Below the pieces are notes generated by a model. That model saw nothing but the letters and a program-made list of their open reading frames with translations. It was not told the DNA's origin and did no database searches. 64,000 nucleotides of DNA from Prosthecodimorpha hirschii (GTDB taxonomy: Bacteria; Pseudomonadota; Alphaproteobacteria; Rhizobiales; Ancalomicrobiaceae): positions 4,820,049 to 4,884,048 of the forward strand of contig NZ_LJYW01000001.1 in NCBI RefSeq assembly GCF_001305515.1, read 5' to 3'. Below are positions 50,842 to 58,393 of this stretch, piece by piece (within the stretch, counting starts at the first letter, position 1; each line of letters opens with the position of its first letter). A program made the translations under genes and the position numbers.

Positions 50842-51666
50842 TCACAAGGTTCGGCTGGTCAGGCCCTTCATCAGCACCGGCCCGGTCGGCCGGCCGGTCG
50901 GCGACCCGGTCTCGGGCTCCAGCGTGATCTCGAACAGCTGGTCCGGCCGCGGACCGGGCAGGGTGCCGAGATCGAGCGGCAGGGTGCGCGCGCGTGCGGT
51001 CAGGCCGACCGGCACCGGTCCCTGCGCCTTGTCCTGCAGCGTCCAGACCTGCAGCGCACGGCCGGCCGGAACCGGCAGGTCGGTCAGCGGCACGAGGCGC
51101 ACGCGGCCGTCCGCGAAGGCCTCGACGACCGCGCCCGGCTTGCCGGGCTCGATCAGCAGCACGGCGACCACCTCCGGCCGCGGGGCCGCCCGCATGGCGA
51201 TCGACAGGGCGACGGCGGCGACCAGCGAGGCCGCGACGGCGAGGCCGCGCCAGACCTTCAGGTTCGCCCAAAGGCCGGTGCGGTCTCCGGCTCCGGCGTC
51301 CGGTCCGGCGCCGCCGGGGCGGCGGAAGGGCAGCACGGTGCCGCCGGCGTCTGCCGAGGCTGCGATATCTTCGGCGACCGGGCCGGCTTCGATCCGTGCG
51401 GCGGCGGTCGCGCCGGGCGCGCTGCGTTCGGCCGCCGCGATGCCGGCTTCGATCGCCGGCCACAGGCGGTCGGGCATCGGGCGCTCGGGCGCGGTGGCAT
51501 CGAGTTCGGCCAGCCGGTCGCGCCAATGGGCGACCTCGGCGGCGAACAGGGCGTCGTCCGCGGCAAGGCGCTCGGCCAGGGCGGCGTCCTCGGCCTCGGC
51601 CAGGCCGAGCACCCATTCGGCCGCCAGGACCGTGCGGTGGGCGGGATCGCGGGCGGGTTCGGTCAT
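50842..51666 (-). CDS. Membrane-bound anti-sigma factor (RskA/anti-sigma-K type)
   Basis: The product is 274 aa. The cytoplasmic N-terminus (LAAEWVLGLAEAEDAALAER, AEVAHWRDRLAEL) is the zinc-free anti-sigma domain of the RskA kind. One transmembrane helix lies at about residues 140-158. The periplasmic C-terminal domain has VVEAFADGRVRLVPL, AGRALQVWTLQDK and PDQLFEITLEPETGSPTGRPTGPVL, the RskA C-terminal fold. Its ATG overlaps the sigma-factor stop (ATGA), so both are made together. It would hold the sigma factor at the membrane until a periplasmic signal triggers proteolysis. Confidence 0.88.
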   Translation of the reverse strand: MTEPARDPAHRTVLAAEWVLGLAEAEDAALAERLAADDALFAAEVAHWRDRLAELDATAPERPMPDRLWPAIEAGIAAAERSAPGATAAARIEAGPVAEDIAASADAGGTVLPFRRPGGAGPDAGAGDRTGLWANLKVWRGLAVAASLVAAVALSIAMRAAPRPEVVAVLLIEPGKPGAVVEAFADGRVRLVPLTDLPVPAGRALQVWTLQDKAQGPVPVGLTARARTLPLDLGTLPGPRPDQLFEITLEPETGSPTGRPTGPVLMKGLTSRTL

Positions 51667-52226
51667 CCGAGGCACTCTTTCAGGGTCGACAGGCTGCGCC
51701 GTATCCAGGATTTGACGGTGCCGAGCGGCATGCCGAGCCGGCCGGCCAGTTCGCCATGGCTCAGCCCTTCGGTATAGGCGAGCACCAGGGCGGCACGGCG
51801 TCGGGTATCGAGACGTTCCAGGCAGCGGCGCAGCGCACTGGCCTCCGAGAGCTTCAGCACCATGGTCTCAGGGTCGTCGCCCTCCGACGGCCGTTCGAGA
51901 TCGTCGGGCTCCTCGACCAGGTCGGTGCGCGCCTCGGAACGCAGGATGTTGAGCGCCCGGTTGCGCAGGATCGCATAGATCCAGCTCCGGCCGCGGCCGA
52001 GGCGGGGGTCGAAGCTGTCGGCACGGCGCCAGATCTGCACGAAGGCGTCCTGCACCGCCTCCTCGGCCAAGGCCCTGCGCTTCAGGATGCGCTCCGCCAC
52101 GCCGAGCATGCGGCCGGCCTCGGCCGCGTAGATCCGCGCCAGGGCGGATCGGTCGCCTGCGGCGCATCCGGCCAGCAGCACCTCTGTCTCGACGCCCTCC
52201 GCGTCGTGATCGGTTCCAGCGTCCAA
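51663..52226 (-). CDS. ECF-type RNA polymerase sigma factor
   Basis: The product is 187 aa from a TTG at 52226, preceded by GGAGG at a spacing of 7 bases, which decides the start. Region 2 reads AEEAVQDAFVQIWRRADSF and ILRNRALNILR; region 4 has RRAALVLAYTEGLSHGELAGRLGMPLGTVKSWIRRSLSTLKECL. This matches the sigma-K/RpoE-like ECF groups whose anti-sigma is RskA-like; the partner overlaps the 3' end. The frame stays open upstream through the 36-bp repeat to 52460, but that extension (with RFCWN units) is repeat-derived and unlikely to be translated. Confidence 0.88.
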   Translation of the reverse strand: MDAGTDHDAEGVETEVLLAGCAAGDRSALARIYAAEAGRMLGVAERILKRRALAEEAVQDAFVQIWRRADSFDPRLGRGRSWIYAILRNRALNILRSEARTDLVEEPDDLERPSEGDDPETMVLKLSEASALRRCLERLDTRRRAALVLAYTEGLSHGELAGRLGMPLGTVKSWIRRSLSTLKECLG

Positions 52227-52586
52227 TCCTGTTCCTCCCTGCCGTTGCGGCTGCGCGCCCGCGTCCAAGCGATCCGGCCGCGCAGTCCGACAGTCGCGTC
52301 TCGTTCGTTCCTGTCTCGCATTCCGACAGAACCGGTTCGTCGGCCCGGGTCCCGCATTCCAACAGAACCGGTCTCTTGGCCCCGAACTCGTATTCCAACA
52401 GAACCGGTCTCTTGGCCTTGAACTCGCATTCCAACAGAACCGGACGACAGGTCTACCCACGGCGTCGGCGATTGGATGCGGGCCCGGTCAAATAAAGATG
52501 ATGGCCGCATCCCGGGCGGCATCCGGCGGGTATCCATGGCGCGGGTCGGAACCGGCTCGCATCCATGAATTGACCGGAGACACGCC
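52227..52586. promoter_or_regulatory. Divergent region, ECF sigma / DUF4394
   Basis: Apart from the repeat, several CATCC elements (near 52508, 52519 and 52560) precede the DUF4394 gene; CATCC-like -35 elements are known for SigK-type promoters, so autoregulation is possible but no matching -10 was fixed. Confidence 0.35.
52282..52443. repeat. 36-bp tandem repeat upstream of the ECF sigma gene
   Basis: The core GCATTCC(A/G)ACAGAACCGG starts at 52318, 52354, 52390 and 52426, exactly 36 bases apart, with a degenerate copy at 52282. The 18-base gaps are similar in the last two units (TCTCTTGGCC, then GAACTC). It lies between the divergent sigma and DUF4394 genes. Confidence 0.92.
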
Positions 52587-53357
52587 ATGATCCTGCGCAG
52601 CGCCGCCGCCCTGACCCTTCTGTTGCTTCCGACCGTCGCCCAGGCGGAGACCATCGCCGCCCTGGTCGGCCCGGACATGATCGCCGTCATCGACACCGCC
52701 GAGAAGCGGGCGGCCAAGCCGGTCCGCGTCACCGGCCTTGCCGGCCCGATCGTCGGCATCGACATCCGCCCGTCCGACGGCATGCTCTACGCGCTCGGCG
52801 CCGACGGCACGGTCGCCACCATCGACGCCATGACCGGCAAGGCGACCGTCAAGGTCAAGCTGGAGACGTCGCTGCCGGCCGGCGTGAAGGGAGCGGTCGA
52901 CTTCAACCCGGTCGCCGACCGGATGCGCATCATCGGCGAGGACGGTACCAGCCTGCGCGCCAATGTCGACGACGGCAAGGTCGCGGTCGACGGCAAGCTG
53001 CGCTATGCCGACCAGGACGCCAACAAGGGCAAGATGCCGAAGGTCGGCGCGGTCGCCTATACCAATTCGATGAAGGGCGCCAAGGAAACGACCCTCTACG
53101 ATCTCGACGCGGCGACCGGTGCGCTGGTCCGCCAGGCGCCGCCGAACGACGGCATCCTGAACACGATCGGCACCGTCGCCGGCACGGTCGCGGCCTTCGA
53201 TATCGTCTCGGACGGGCAGGGCGGCAACGCCGCCTGGGTGCTGGTCGGCACGAGCCTGCACAAGCTCGACCTCGCCGCCGGCACCATGGCGAGCCCGGTC
53301 AAGATCGACGGGCTGACCGGTCCGGTCCGCGACATGGCGATCATGACCCGCGGCTGA
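52587..53357 (+). CDS. DUF4394 domain-containing secreted protein
   Basis: The product is 256 aa with a signal peptide ending in VAQAE. The DUF4394 pattern is clear: TIAALVGPDMIAVIDTA, GIDIRPSDGMLYALGADG, VDFNPVADRMRIIGEDGTSLRANVDDG, and LYDLDAATGALVRQAPPNDG. The fold is probably a beta-propeller or beta-helix with repeating strands. It is divergent from the ECF sigma gene and shares its upstream region, which suggests it belongs to that regulon. Function unknown. Confidence 0.88.
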   Translation: MILRSAAALTLLLLPTVAQAETIAALVGPDMIAVIDTAEKRAAKPVRVTGLAGPIVGIDIRPSDGMLYALGADGTVATIDAMTGKATVKVKLETSLPAGVKGAVDFNPVADRMRIIGEDGTSLRANVDDGKVAVDGKLRYADQDANKGKMPKVGAVAYTNSMKGAKETTLYDLDAATGALVRQAPPNDGILNTIGTVAGTVAAFDIVSDGQGGNAAWVLVGTSLHKLDLAAGTMASPVKIDGLTGPVRDMAIMTRG

Positions 53358-53498
53358 TCCGACCCGCTTCGGACCGGAGCGACCAAGGCCCCGCGAAGGG
53401 CCGACCGGCCCGGTCCGGACAGGAATCCCCTGAACCCACATTCGACCCTGCATCCCGGCCGGAGCCCGCGGGCTCCGGTCGTGACGACCGCCGGACCG

Positions 53499-53879
53499 TC
53501 ACTCGGTCTCGTAGCCCATGATCGACAGGCCCTCTTCGAGCAGGTCGCCGACATTGGGGATGCCGAGCAGGTAGCGGGCCGTCGAGCGGACCGCCCGTTC
53601 GCCGGCACGGCGGACGGCGACCGGCCATTCCTGCGGCTCGAAGTCGCCGCGGCCGACCCAGACCAGCGCGACCAGATCGGCCTGCTCGTCGATGTTGAGC
53701 CCGTCGATGACGCCGCGGATCTGTTCCTCGGTGCCGTCGTCCGCCAGCGTCTCCAGGACATGCAGCGCGCCGTCCTCGTAGCCGTCCTGGCCGCCGTCGT
53801 AACCGCCGGCGCCTTCCTTGCCGTCGAACATGCGCAGATATTCGATCAGCTCGGTGACCTTGCCCACCGCAATGTCCAT
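53499..53879 (-). CDS. DUF3775 domain-containing small protein
   Basis: The product is 126 aa. It opens MDIAVGKVTELIEYLRMFDG and continues with an acidic and Gly-rich GYDGGQDGYEDGALHVLETLAD, then LNIDEQADLVALVWVGRGDFE and TARYLLGIPNVGDLLEEGL. Function unknown. The ATG at 53879 was chosen because the preceding codons carry no similarity. It is convergent with DUF4394. Confidence 0.82.
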   Translation of the reverse strand: MDIAVGKVTELIEYLRMFDGKEGAGGYDGGQDGYEDGALHVLETLADDGTEEQIRGVIDGLNIDEQADLVALVWVGRGDFEPQEWPVAVRRAGERAVRSTARYLLGIPNVGDLLEEGLSIMGYETE

Positions 53880-54509
53880 CCGCTCTCTCCCGACCATCGG
53901 CCCTCTCCCTGCAGTCCTGGATCCCGTCCCTACCGGTCGGTGGAGATCGGTGGGCGAAAGGCCGAACCGGCAGTCCTCCACGCGATCCGGAGGCCTTCGG
54001 GCGCGACCATCATGCCACAAATCCCACTGGTGCAGGCATCATGGCCGGGTTCGGACCGCTCCGCCTTGCGTCGGATCAAGCCTGCTAGGGCGCGCGGGAG
54101 GCTCCCGGCGCGGCCCAGGGGTGGTTCAGTGGTGGCTCTGGGTGGCCCAGGGGTGGCCCGGGGACGGTTCGGGAGCCGATCGGGCAGTGTCGTAACGTCG
54201 CAAGCCCGGGCCGTCGCGGCGGTCCGACGATCCGGCGCGGTACCCTGTTGCGTCGCGGCAAGTGCCTGAATCCGTGCAACCTTGTGTGCAAGACAGATCA
54301 GGATTCGATCTTACGGATCCGCCTCGGCCGAAAAAGCCCCCATGCGGCGCCTCCATGACAGCATTGACGCTCTTGTGCATAGTGCCGGGCGCTGGGGGAC
54401 GTAGAGGGGATGCGCGGTCGTCAAGACGCGCAGGGCGCCGTCGTGAACATTTGTGTTCGGCGGAACGGCAACGTCTTCCCGGAACTGAAGAAAGAACTGG
54501 GAGGGAATC
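53880..54509. other. Intergenic region with a GGGTGG-rich stretch
   Basis: No gene is supported in these 630 bases. At about 54118-54170 the plus strand has repeated GGGGTGG and GGGTGGCCC units that could form a G-quadruplex. The DUF1097 ribosome site GGGAGGGAA stands at the right end. Confidence 0.45.
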
Positions 54510-55016
54510 ATGCATCTCGTTACGGCATTGGCCATCGTGATCGGCGCCATGGGCGGCCTCGCCACCTATGTCTATCTGGGGCCGCTGGCGCCCTACGGCC
54601 TGGCGATCTGGGCCACCTTCATCGCCTGGGCGAGCTTCTTCCACTGCGGCGGCAACGAAGCGGCCCTGCGCAATTCGATCTTCGCCAATCTCTGGGGCGC
54701 GCTGTGCGCGACCGTCGGCCTGGTCCTGGTCACGCAGATTTCGCTCGGCGCCCTGCCGGTGACCGCCGGCGTCTGGGTCGGCGTCAGCGTCGCGGTGATG
54801 ATCCTCGGTGCGCATGTGCCGCTGTTCGGTGCCATCCCGGCCGCGGTCTACGGCTATGCCTCGACGGCCGCCTTCGCGCTGCTCGCCGACAAGCTCGGCA
54901 CGCTGCTCGGCGGCGGTCTCGGGACCAATCCGTTCCTGACCATCGGCGCCTCGATGATCATCGGCAACCTGCTCGGCTACGTCTCCGGCAAGATTGCCGG
55001 TGCGCTGGCGAAGTGA
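54510..55016 (+). CDS. DUF1097 family membrane protein
   Basis: The product is 168 aa with five hydrophobic helices. The family blocks ATFIAWASFFHCGGNEAAL, FANLWGALCATVGLV and VTAGVWVGVSVAVMILGA are visible. DUF1097 members (such as YcdZ) are of unknown function. A strong ribosome site GGGAGGGAATC precedes the ATG. The stop codon TGA (55014-55016) is shared with the first base of the structured repeat. Confidence 0.86.
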   Translation: MHLVTALAIVIGAMGGLATYVYLGPLAPYGLAIWATFIAWASFFHCGGNEAALRNSIFANLWGALCATVGLVLVTQISLGALPVTAGVWVGVSVAVMILGAHVPLFGAIPAAVYGYASTAAFALLADKLGTLLGGGLGTNPFLTIGASMIIGNLLGYVSGKIAGALAK

Positions 55017-55137
55017 TACCGACGGTCATGGAATGATCGTCGGTATTCGATACGTGAATTTCTCATGCCTCTGACGCAAATTAGAAATTCGCGTTACTTC
55101 AACGGCCCGATGCGTCAGCATCCTGGGCCGTTGATAT
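55016..55137. repeat. 122-bp structured intergenic element, copy 2
   Basis: It has the same length as 27239-27360, with nine substitutions and no gap. The middle stem here is GTGAATTTCT/AGAAATTCGC, where the G-T pairs keep the fold; the outer third stem CAACGGCC/GGCCGTTG is unchanged. It starts on the last base of the DUF1097 stop codon. Confidence 0.85.
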
Positions 55138-55348
55138 GAGCAGGCGGGATTCTGGGATCGGCCGGGCCGATCCGTGACGCCGATCGGTTGACGGACGGGG
55201 CTCGGCCACAGGCCGGGCCCTTTTCGCGCGAGAACTGCCCGGCATGCAGGGGCGGCAGTCCCGGATCGGGCTTGGCCGGCGTCGCGGCTGCTTGTATGTC
55301 CGGTGCGGGTCGGACGCGAGGGGCGTCCGCCCGAACCTCCGGACCGCC

Positions 55349-55702
55349 ATGCAAAGCCTTCTTTCGACCCCGATCGCGCCGATCGTCCTGCTTGCCGCGT
55401 CGAATGTCTTCATGACCTTCGCCTGGTACGGGCACCTGAAATTCCCGCAGAAGTCGCTCTGGGTCGTGGTGTTGGCGAGCTGGGCGATCGCCTTCTTCGA
55501 ATATTGCATCGCGGTTCCGGCCAACCGCTACGGCCATGCCTTCTATTCGGCCGCAGAGCTGAAGACGATCCAGGAGGTGGTCACCCTGGTGGTCTTCGCC
55601 GTCTTCTCTTATTTCTATCTTGGTGAAAGCCTCGGCTGGAATCATGCGATCGGCTTTGCGCTGATCGCACTTGGCGCCTTCTTCATCTTTCAGAAATGGT
55701 GA
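55349..55702 (+). CDS. DUF486 (DMT-like) small membrane protein
   Basis: The product is 117 aa with four hydrophobic helices. SNVFMTFAWYGHLKF, SWAIAFFEYCIAVPANRYG and the LKTIQEVVTLVVFAVFSYFYLGE block are typical of DUF486. The family is related to small multidrug-resistance-type transporters; no substrate is known. The ATG at 55349 follows CCGGACCGCC with only a weak ribosome site. The SemiSWEET gene begins 6 bases after the stop. Confidence 0.88.
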   Translation: MQSLLSTPIAPIVLLAASNVFMTFAWYGHLKFPQKSLWVVVLASWAIAFFEYCIAVPANRYGHAFYSAAELKTIQEVVTLVVFAVFSYFYLGESLGWNHAIGFALIALGAFFIFQKW

Positions 55703-55708
55703 GCGGTC

Positions 55709-55969
55709 GTGAACCCGGTCCTGATCGAAGTCATCGGTATCATCGCGGCGCTCTGCACCACGCTGTGTTGGCTCCCGCAAACCATCCGCGTCATCCGGCT
55801 GCGCGACACGTCGAGCCTGTCGCTCGCCACCTTCTCGATCTTCGTGATCGGGATCGTGCTGTGGCTCGCCTACGGGATCATGATCATGAGCTGGCCGCTG
55901 ATCCTGGCCAATGTCTTCACGCTCGCACTGAACGGGACGATCCTGGCATTGAAGCTGCGCTACGGCTGA
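55709..55969 (+). CDS. SemiSWEET-type sugar transporter
   Basis: The product is 86 aa from a GTG at 55709. Three transmembrane helices, with the PQ-loop CTTLCWLPQTIRVIR in the first, SLATFSIFVIGIVLWLAYG in the second and NVFTLALNGTILALK in the third, match the SemiSWEET fold, which dimerises to move sugars by an alternating-access mechanism. It follows the DUF486 gene by 6 bases, probably in one transcript. Its last 53 bases overlap the end of the convergent gene on the minus strand. Confidence 0.88.
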   Translation: MNPVLIEVIGIIAALCTTLCWLPQTIRVIRLRDTSSLSLATFSIFVIGIVLWLAYGIMIMSWPLILANVFTLALNGTILALKLRYG

Positions 55970-56609
55970 AGGTGAGGCGCCGGGCCCAGGCGGCCACGCG
56001 CACGAAGCCGAGATAGCCGAGCGCATAGACCACGGCGGCGGGAACCGCCGGGATCAGCAGCCAGGGCACCATGGCCGAGGTCGCGTAGTTGTCGCCGAGT
56101 TCGACGCCGTAGATGCGGCACAGGCCGCGACCGGCCTCGGTGATCCGGCACGAGTCGTGGTCGGCGAAATGGACCGCCGCCACCGGCGCCGCCAGCACCG
56201 CGAACAGACAGGCGACCGGCATCAGGGCGCCCCAGAAGAAGCGCTGGCCGAGATCCTCCGTCGAACGGTGGACCAGCACGGTCGCGATCAGCATCGGCAG
56301 GCCGACGAAGACCGGCATGTCCCAGGCCGCCTCGACCGAAATCCGGATCACCTGACCGAGATCGACCGCGCCGATCCGGCACAGCGATGCCGCCTCGGCG
56401 TCACAGCCTGCGAGCGACCCGAACAGGGCGGCGAGGGCGATCAGCGCGCTCGGGACCAGCGGCAGGGCCAGCACGAAGGCGGCCAGCTCGAACAGCGGTT
56501 CCGCCTGTTCGGTCGCCGGCGCGGCGCCGTGGGGGTGGGGGGACGACGGATCGGGCGACAGGGGATGGCGCGGCACCGTCAGGGTGCCCCGGCGTTGGAC
56601 TACGGACAT
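55917..56609 (-). CDS. Membrane protein of unknown function
   Basis: The product is 230 aa. Four hydrophobic helices (about residues 45-65, 90-108, 125-145 and 180-200), with periplasmic-looking loops holding pairs of Cys (LAGCDAEAASLCR and DSCRITEAGRGLCR). No family recognised. The ATG at 56609 (MSVVQRRG) was chosen; its frame is open a little further. It is convergent with and overlaps SemiSWEET by 53 bases. Confidence 0.65.
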   Translation of the reverse strand: MSVVQRRGTLTVPRHPLSPDPSSPHPHGAAPATEQAEPLFELAAFVLALPLVPSALIALAALFGSLAGCDAEAASLCRIGAVDLGQVIRISVEAAWDMPVFVGLPMLIATVLVHRSTEDLGQRFFWGALMPVACLFAVLAAPVAAVHFADHDSCRITEAGRGLCRIYGVELGDNYATSAMVPWLLIPAVPAAVVYALGYLGFVRVAAWARRLTFSRSAASMPGSSRSVRA

Positions 56610-56690
56610 GACACAACCCTCCCGGACACGCGAACGGCGACCCATGCCGGCCTCCGCCCGATCGCCGCAGGAACGGCGCGCGGGCAGGGG

Positions 56691-57230
56691 TCAGGATTCG
56701 TCGCGCCGGAGCGGGACCTCCGAGGAGAGGCGATCGATCCACCGCATCAGGCGCGACCGATTCCTGTCCGGATCGGTGCCCCCGATCTGGCTGCGCGACG
56801 ATAGTGCAAGGGTGCTATGCTCTTGTGTAATTTGAATGTACCTCACGACAATCGTGTCGGGAAAGCGAAATATTAGGGTTCTGGAAAGGTATCGCTCCTC
56901 GCCGAGGCCGGCGTCGCCGGCAATGCGGCGGGTGAGCGGATCGGCCTCCGCGACGCGCTTCAGGGCGCGGGCCAGGTCGCGCGCCGGGACCGCGAAGACC
57001 GGGGCGGCACGGTCCGGCCGGGCCGCGCGGCAGAGCGTCGGCGGGCAGACGAGACCATCCGCAGCCGGATCGGGCCGCGTCAGCGTCTCGAAATCGACCC
57101 GGCCGAGATCCGGGTCGCCGAGGACCAGCCGCAGCGTACCCTCGCGGCCGACGACCGCGACGAGCAGCAGGGCCGAGACCAGCAGAAAGCCCGCCATGTG
57201 GATGGCGATCGAAAGCGCGATGCGGCGCAT
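56691..57230 (-). CDS. DUF1499 family protein
   Basis: The product is 179 aa with one N-terminal transmembrane helix (about residues 10-28). The DUF1499 domain shows VDFETLTRP, ADGLVCPPTLC, PVFAVPARDLARAL, YLSRTLIFRFPDTIVVR and TLALSSRSQIGGTD. The usual Asn-Arg pattern NRSRLMRWIDRL ends it. DUF1499 proteins are often near photosynthesis or lipid genes; function unknown. The gene is followed by the minus-strand membrane protein and preceded by the AcuI-like gene. Confidence 0.88.
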   Translation of the reverse strand: MRRIALSIAIHMAGFLLVSALLLVAVVGREGTLRLVLGDPDLGRVDFETLTRPDPAADGLVCPPTLCRAARPDRAAPVFAVPARDLARALKRVAEADPLTRRIAGDAGLGEERYLSRTLIFRFPDTIVVRYIQITQEHSTLALSSRSQIGGTDPDRNRSRLMRWIDRLSSEVPLRRDES

Positions 57231-57274
57231 GGCGGGCCCGTTTCTTGTCGGGTCGGGACGGTCGAGGCCGCCGG

Positions 57275-58267
57275 TCAGGCGACCTTGACGACGATGCGAC
57301 CGCGCACCTTGCCGGCGAGGATGTCCGGCGCGGTGCCGATCACGTCGGCGAGCGCGATCTCGCTGGTCATGGCCTCCAGCTTGGCAAGATCCAGATCGGC
57401 CACGATCCGCGCCCAGGCCGCCTCGCGCAGAGCCTTCGGCGCCATCACGGAATCGATGCCGAGCAGCGCGACGCCGCGCAGGATGAACGGGGCCACCGAG
57501 GACGGCAGATCCATGCCGCCGGCGAGCCCGCAGGCCGCCACCGCACCGCCGTAGCGCGTCATCGACAGGACATTGGCGAGGGTGGTCGAGCCGACGGAAT
57601 CGACGCCCGCCGCCCAGCGTTCCTTGGCGAGCGGCTTGGGCGCGCCGGCCAGTTCCGCGCGTTCGAGAATCTCGGCCGCACCGAGGCCCTTCAGGTAGTC
57701 GGCCTCGCTGGTCCGGCCGGTGACGGCGATGACGTGCCAGCCGAGCTTGGCCAGCACGGCGATCGCCACCGAGCCGACGCCGCCGGCCGCACCGGTGACC
57801 ACGACCGGGCCGCGCGCCGGGGTCAGGCCGTGCTTTTCGAGCGCCATCACGGCCAGCATCGCCGTGTAGCCGGCGGTGCCGACCGCCATGGCGGAGCGGG
57901 CCGAGATCGCCGCCGGGCGCTTGATCAGCCAGTCGCCCTTGACCCGGGCGCGGCCGGCATAGCCGCCCATATGGGTCTCGCCGACGCCCCAGCCGTCGAG
58001 GATGACGGCATCGCCGGGGGCGAAATCGGGATGGGCCGACGCGGTCACGGTGCCGGCGAAATCGATGCCGGGGACCATCGGAAAGCGGCGCACGACCGGG
58101 CTCTTGCCGGTGATCGCCAGGCCGTCCTTGTAGTTGATGGTCGACCACTCGACCGCGACGGTCACGTCGCCGTCCATCAGCTCGCTCTCGGCGATGGCCG
58201 TCAGCGCGACGCTCTGCTGCTTCGTCGCGTCGTCGCGGGTGACCAGGACCGCGGGGAACTTATCCAT
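57275..58267 (-). CDS. acuI: AcuI-like acrylyl-CoA reductase / MDR-family oxidoreductase
   Basis: The product is 330 aa in the zinc-free medium-chain dehydrogenase family, YhdH/AcuI branch. [49 protein letters not shown], and the NADP loop [20 protein letters not shown] are diagnostic. These enzymes reduce acrylyl-CoA to propionyl-CoA with NADPH, which removes a toxic intermediate of dimethylsulfoniopropionate or 3-hydroxypropionate metabolism. MeaB (61654), a chaperone of the propionyl-CoA/methylmalonyl-CoA route, is 3.4 kb away. Start ATG 58267. Confidence 0.9.
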   Translation of the reverse strand: MDKFPAVLVTRDDATKQQSVALTAIAESELMDGDVTVAVEWSTINYKDGLAITGKSPVVRRFPMVPGIDFAGTVTASAHPDFAPGDAVILDGWGVGETHMGGYAGRARVKGDWLIKRPAAISARSAMAVGTAGYTAMLAVMALEKHGLTPARGPVVVTGAAGGVGSVAIAVLAKLGWHVIAVTGRTSEADYLKGLGAAEILERAELAGAPKPLAKERWAAGVDSVGSTTLANVLSMTRYGGAVAACGLAGGMDLPSSVAPFILRGVALLGIDSVMAPKALREAAWARIVADLDLAKLEAMTSEIALADVIGTAPDILAGKVRGRIVVKVA

Positions 58268-58393
58268 GCTTTGCGTCTCCTCCGGAACATGTGCGGCGGA
58301 AACTGCCCGACGCGTCGGAGATCGGCAAGCGGCGCGGACGGCGGATGAGCCCTGCGGTCAGCGGGGCTCGAACCGGCCGCGCGCTGCGGCGTT

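Noticed and set aside
52282-52443. CRISPR array
   Set aside because: Units are 18 bases of core with 18-base gaps that are themselves similar; there are no unique spacers, and no cas genes are present.
52226-52460. N-terminal extension of the ECF sigma factor with RFCWN repeats
   Set aside because: The extension is translation of the 36-bp DNA repeat; the TTG at 52226 has a strong ribosome site and gives a normal ECF length.
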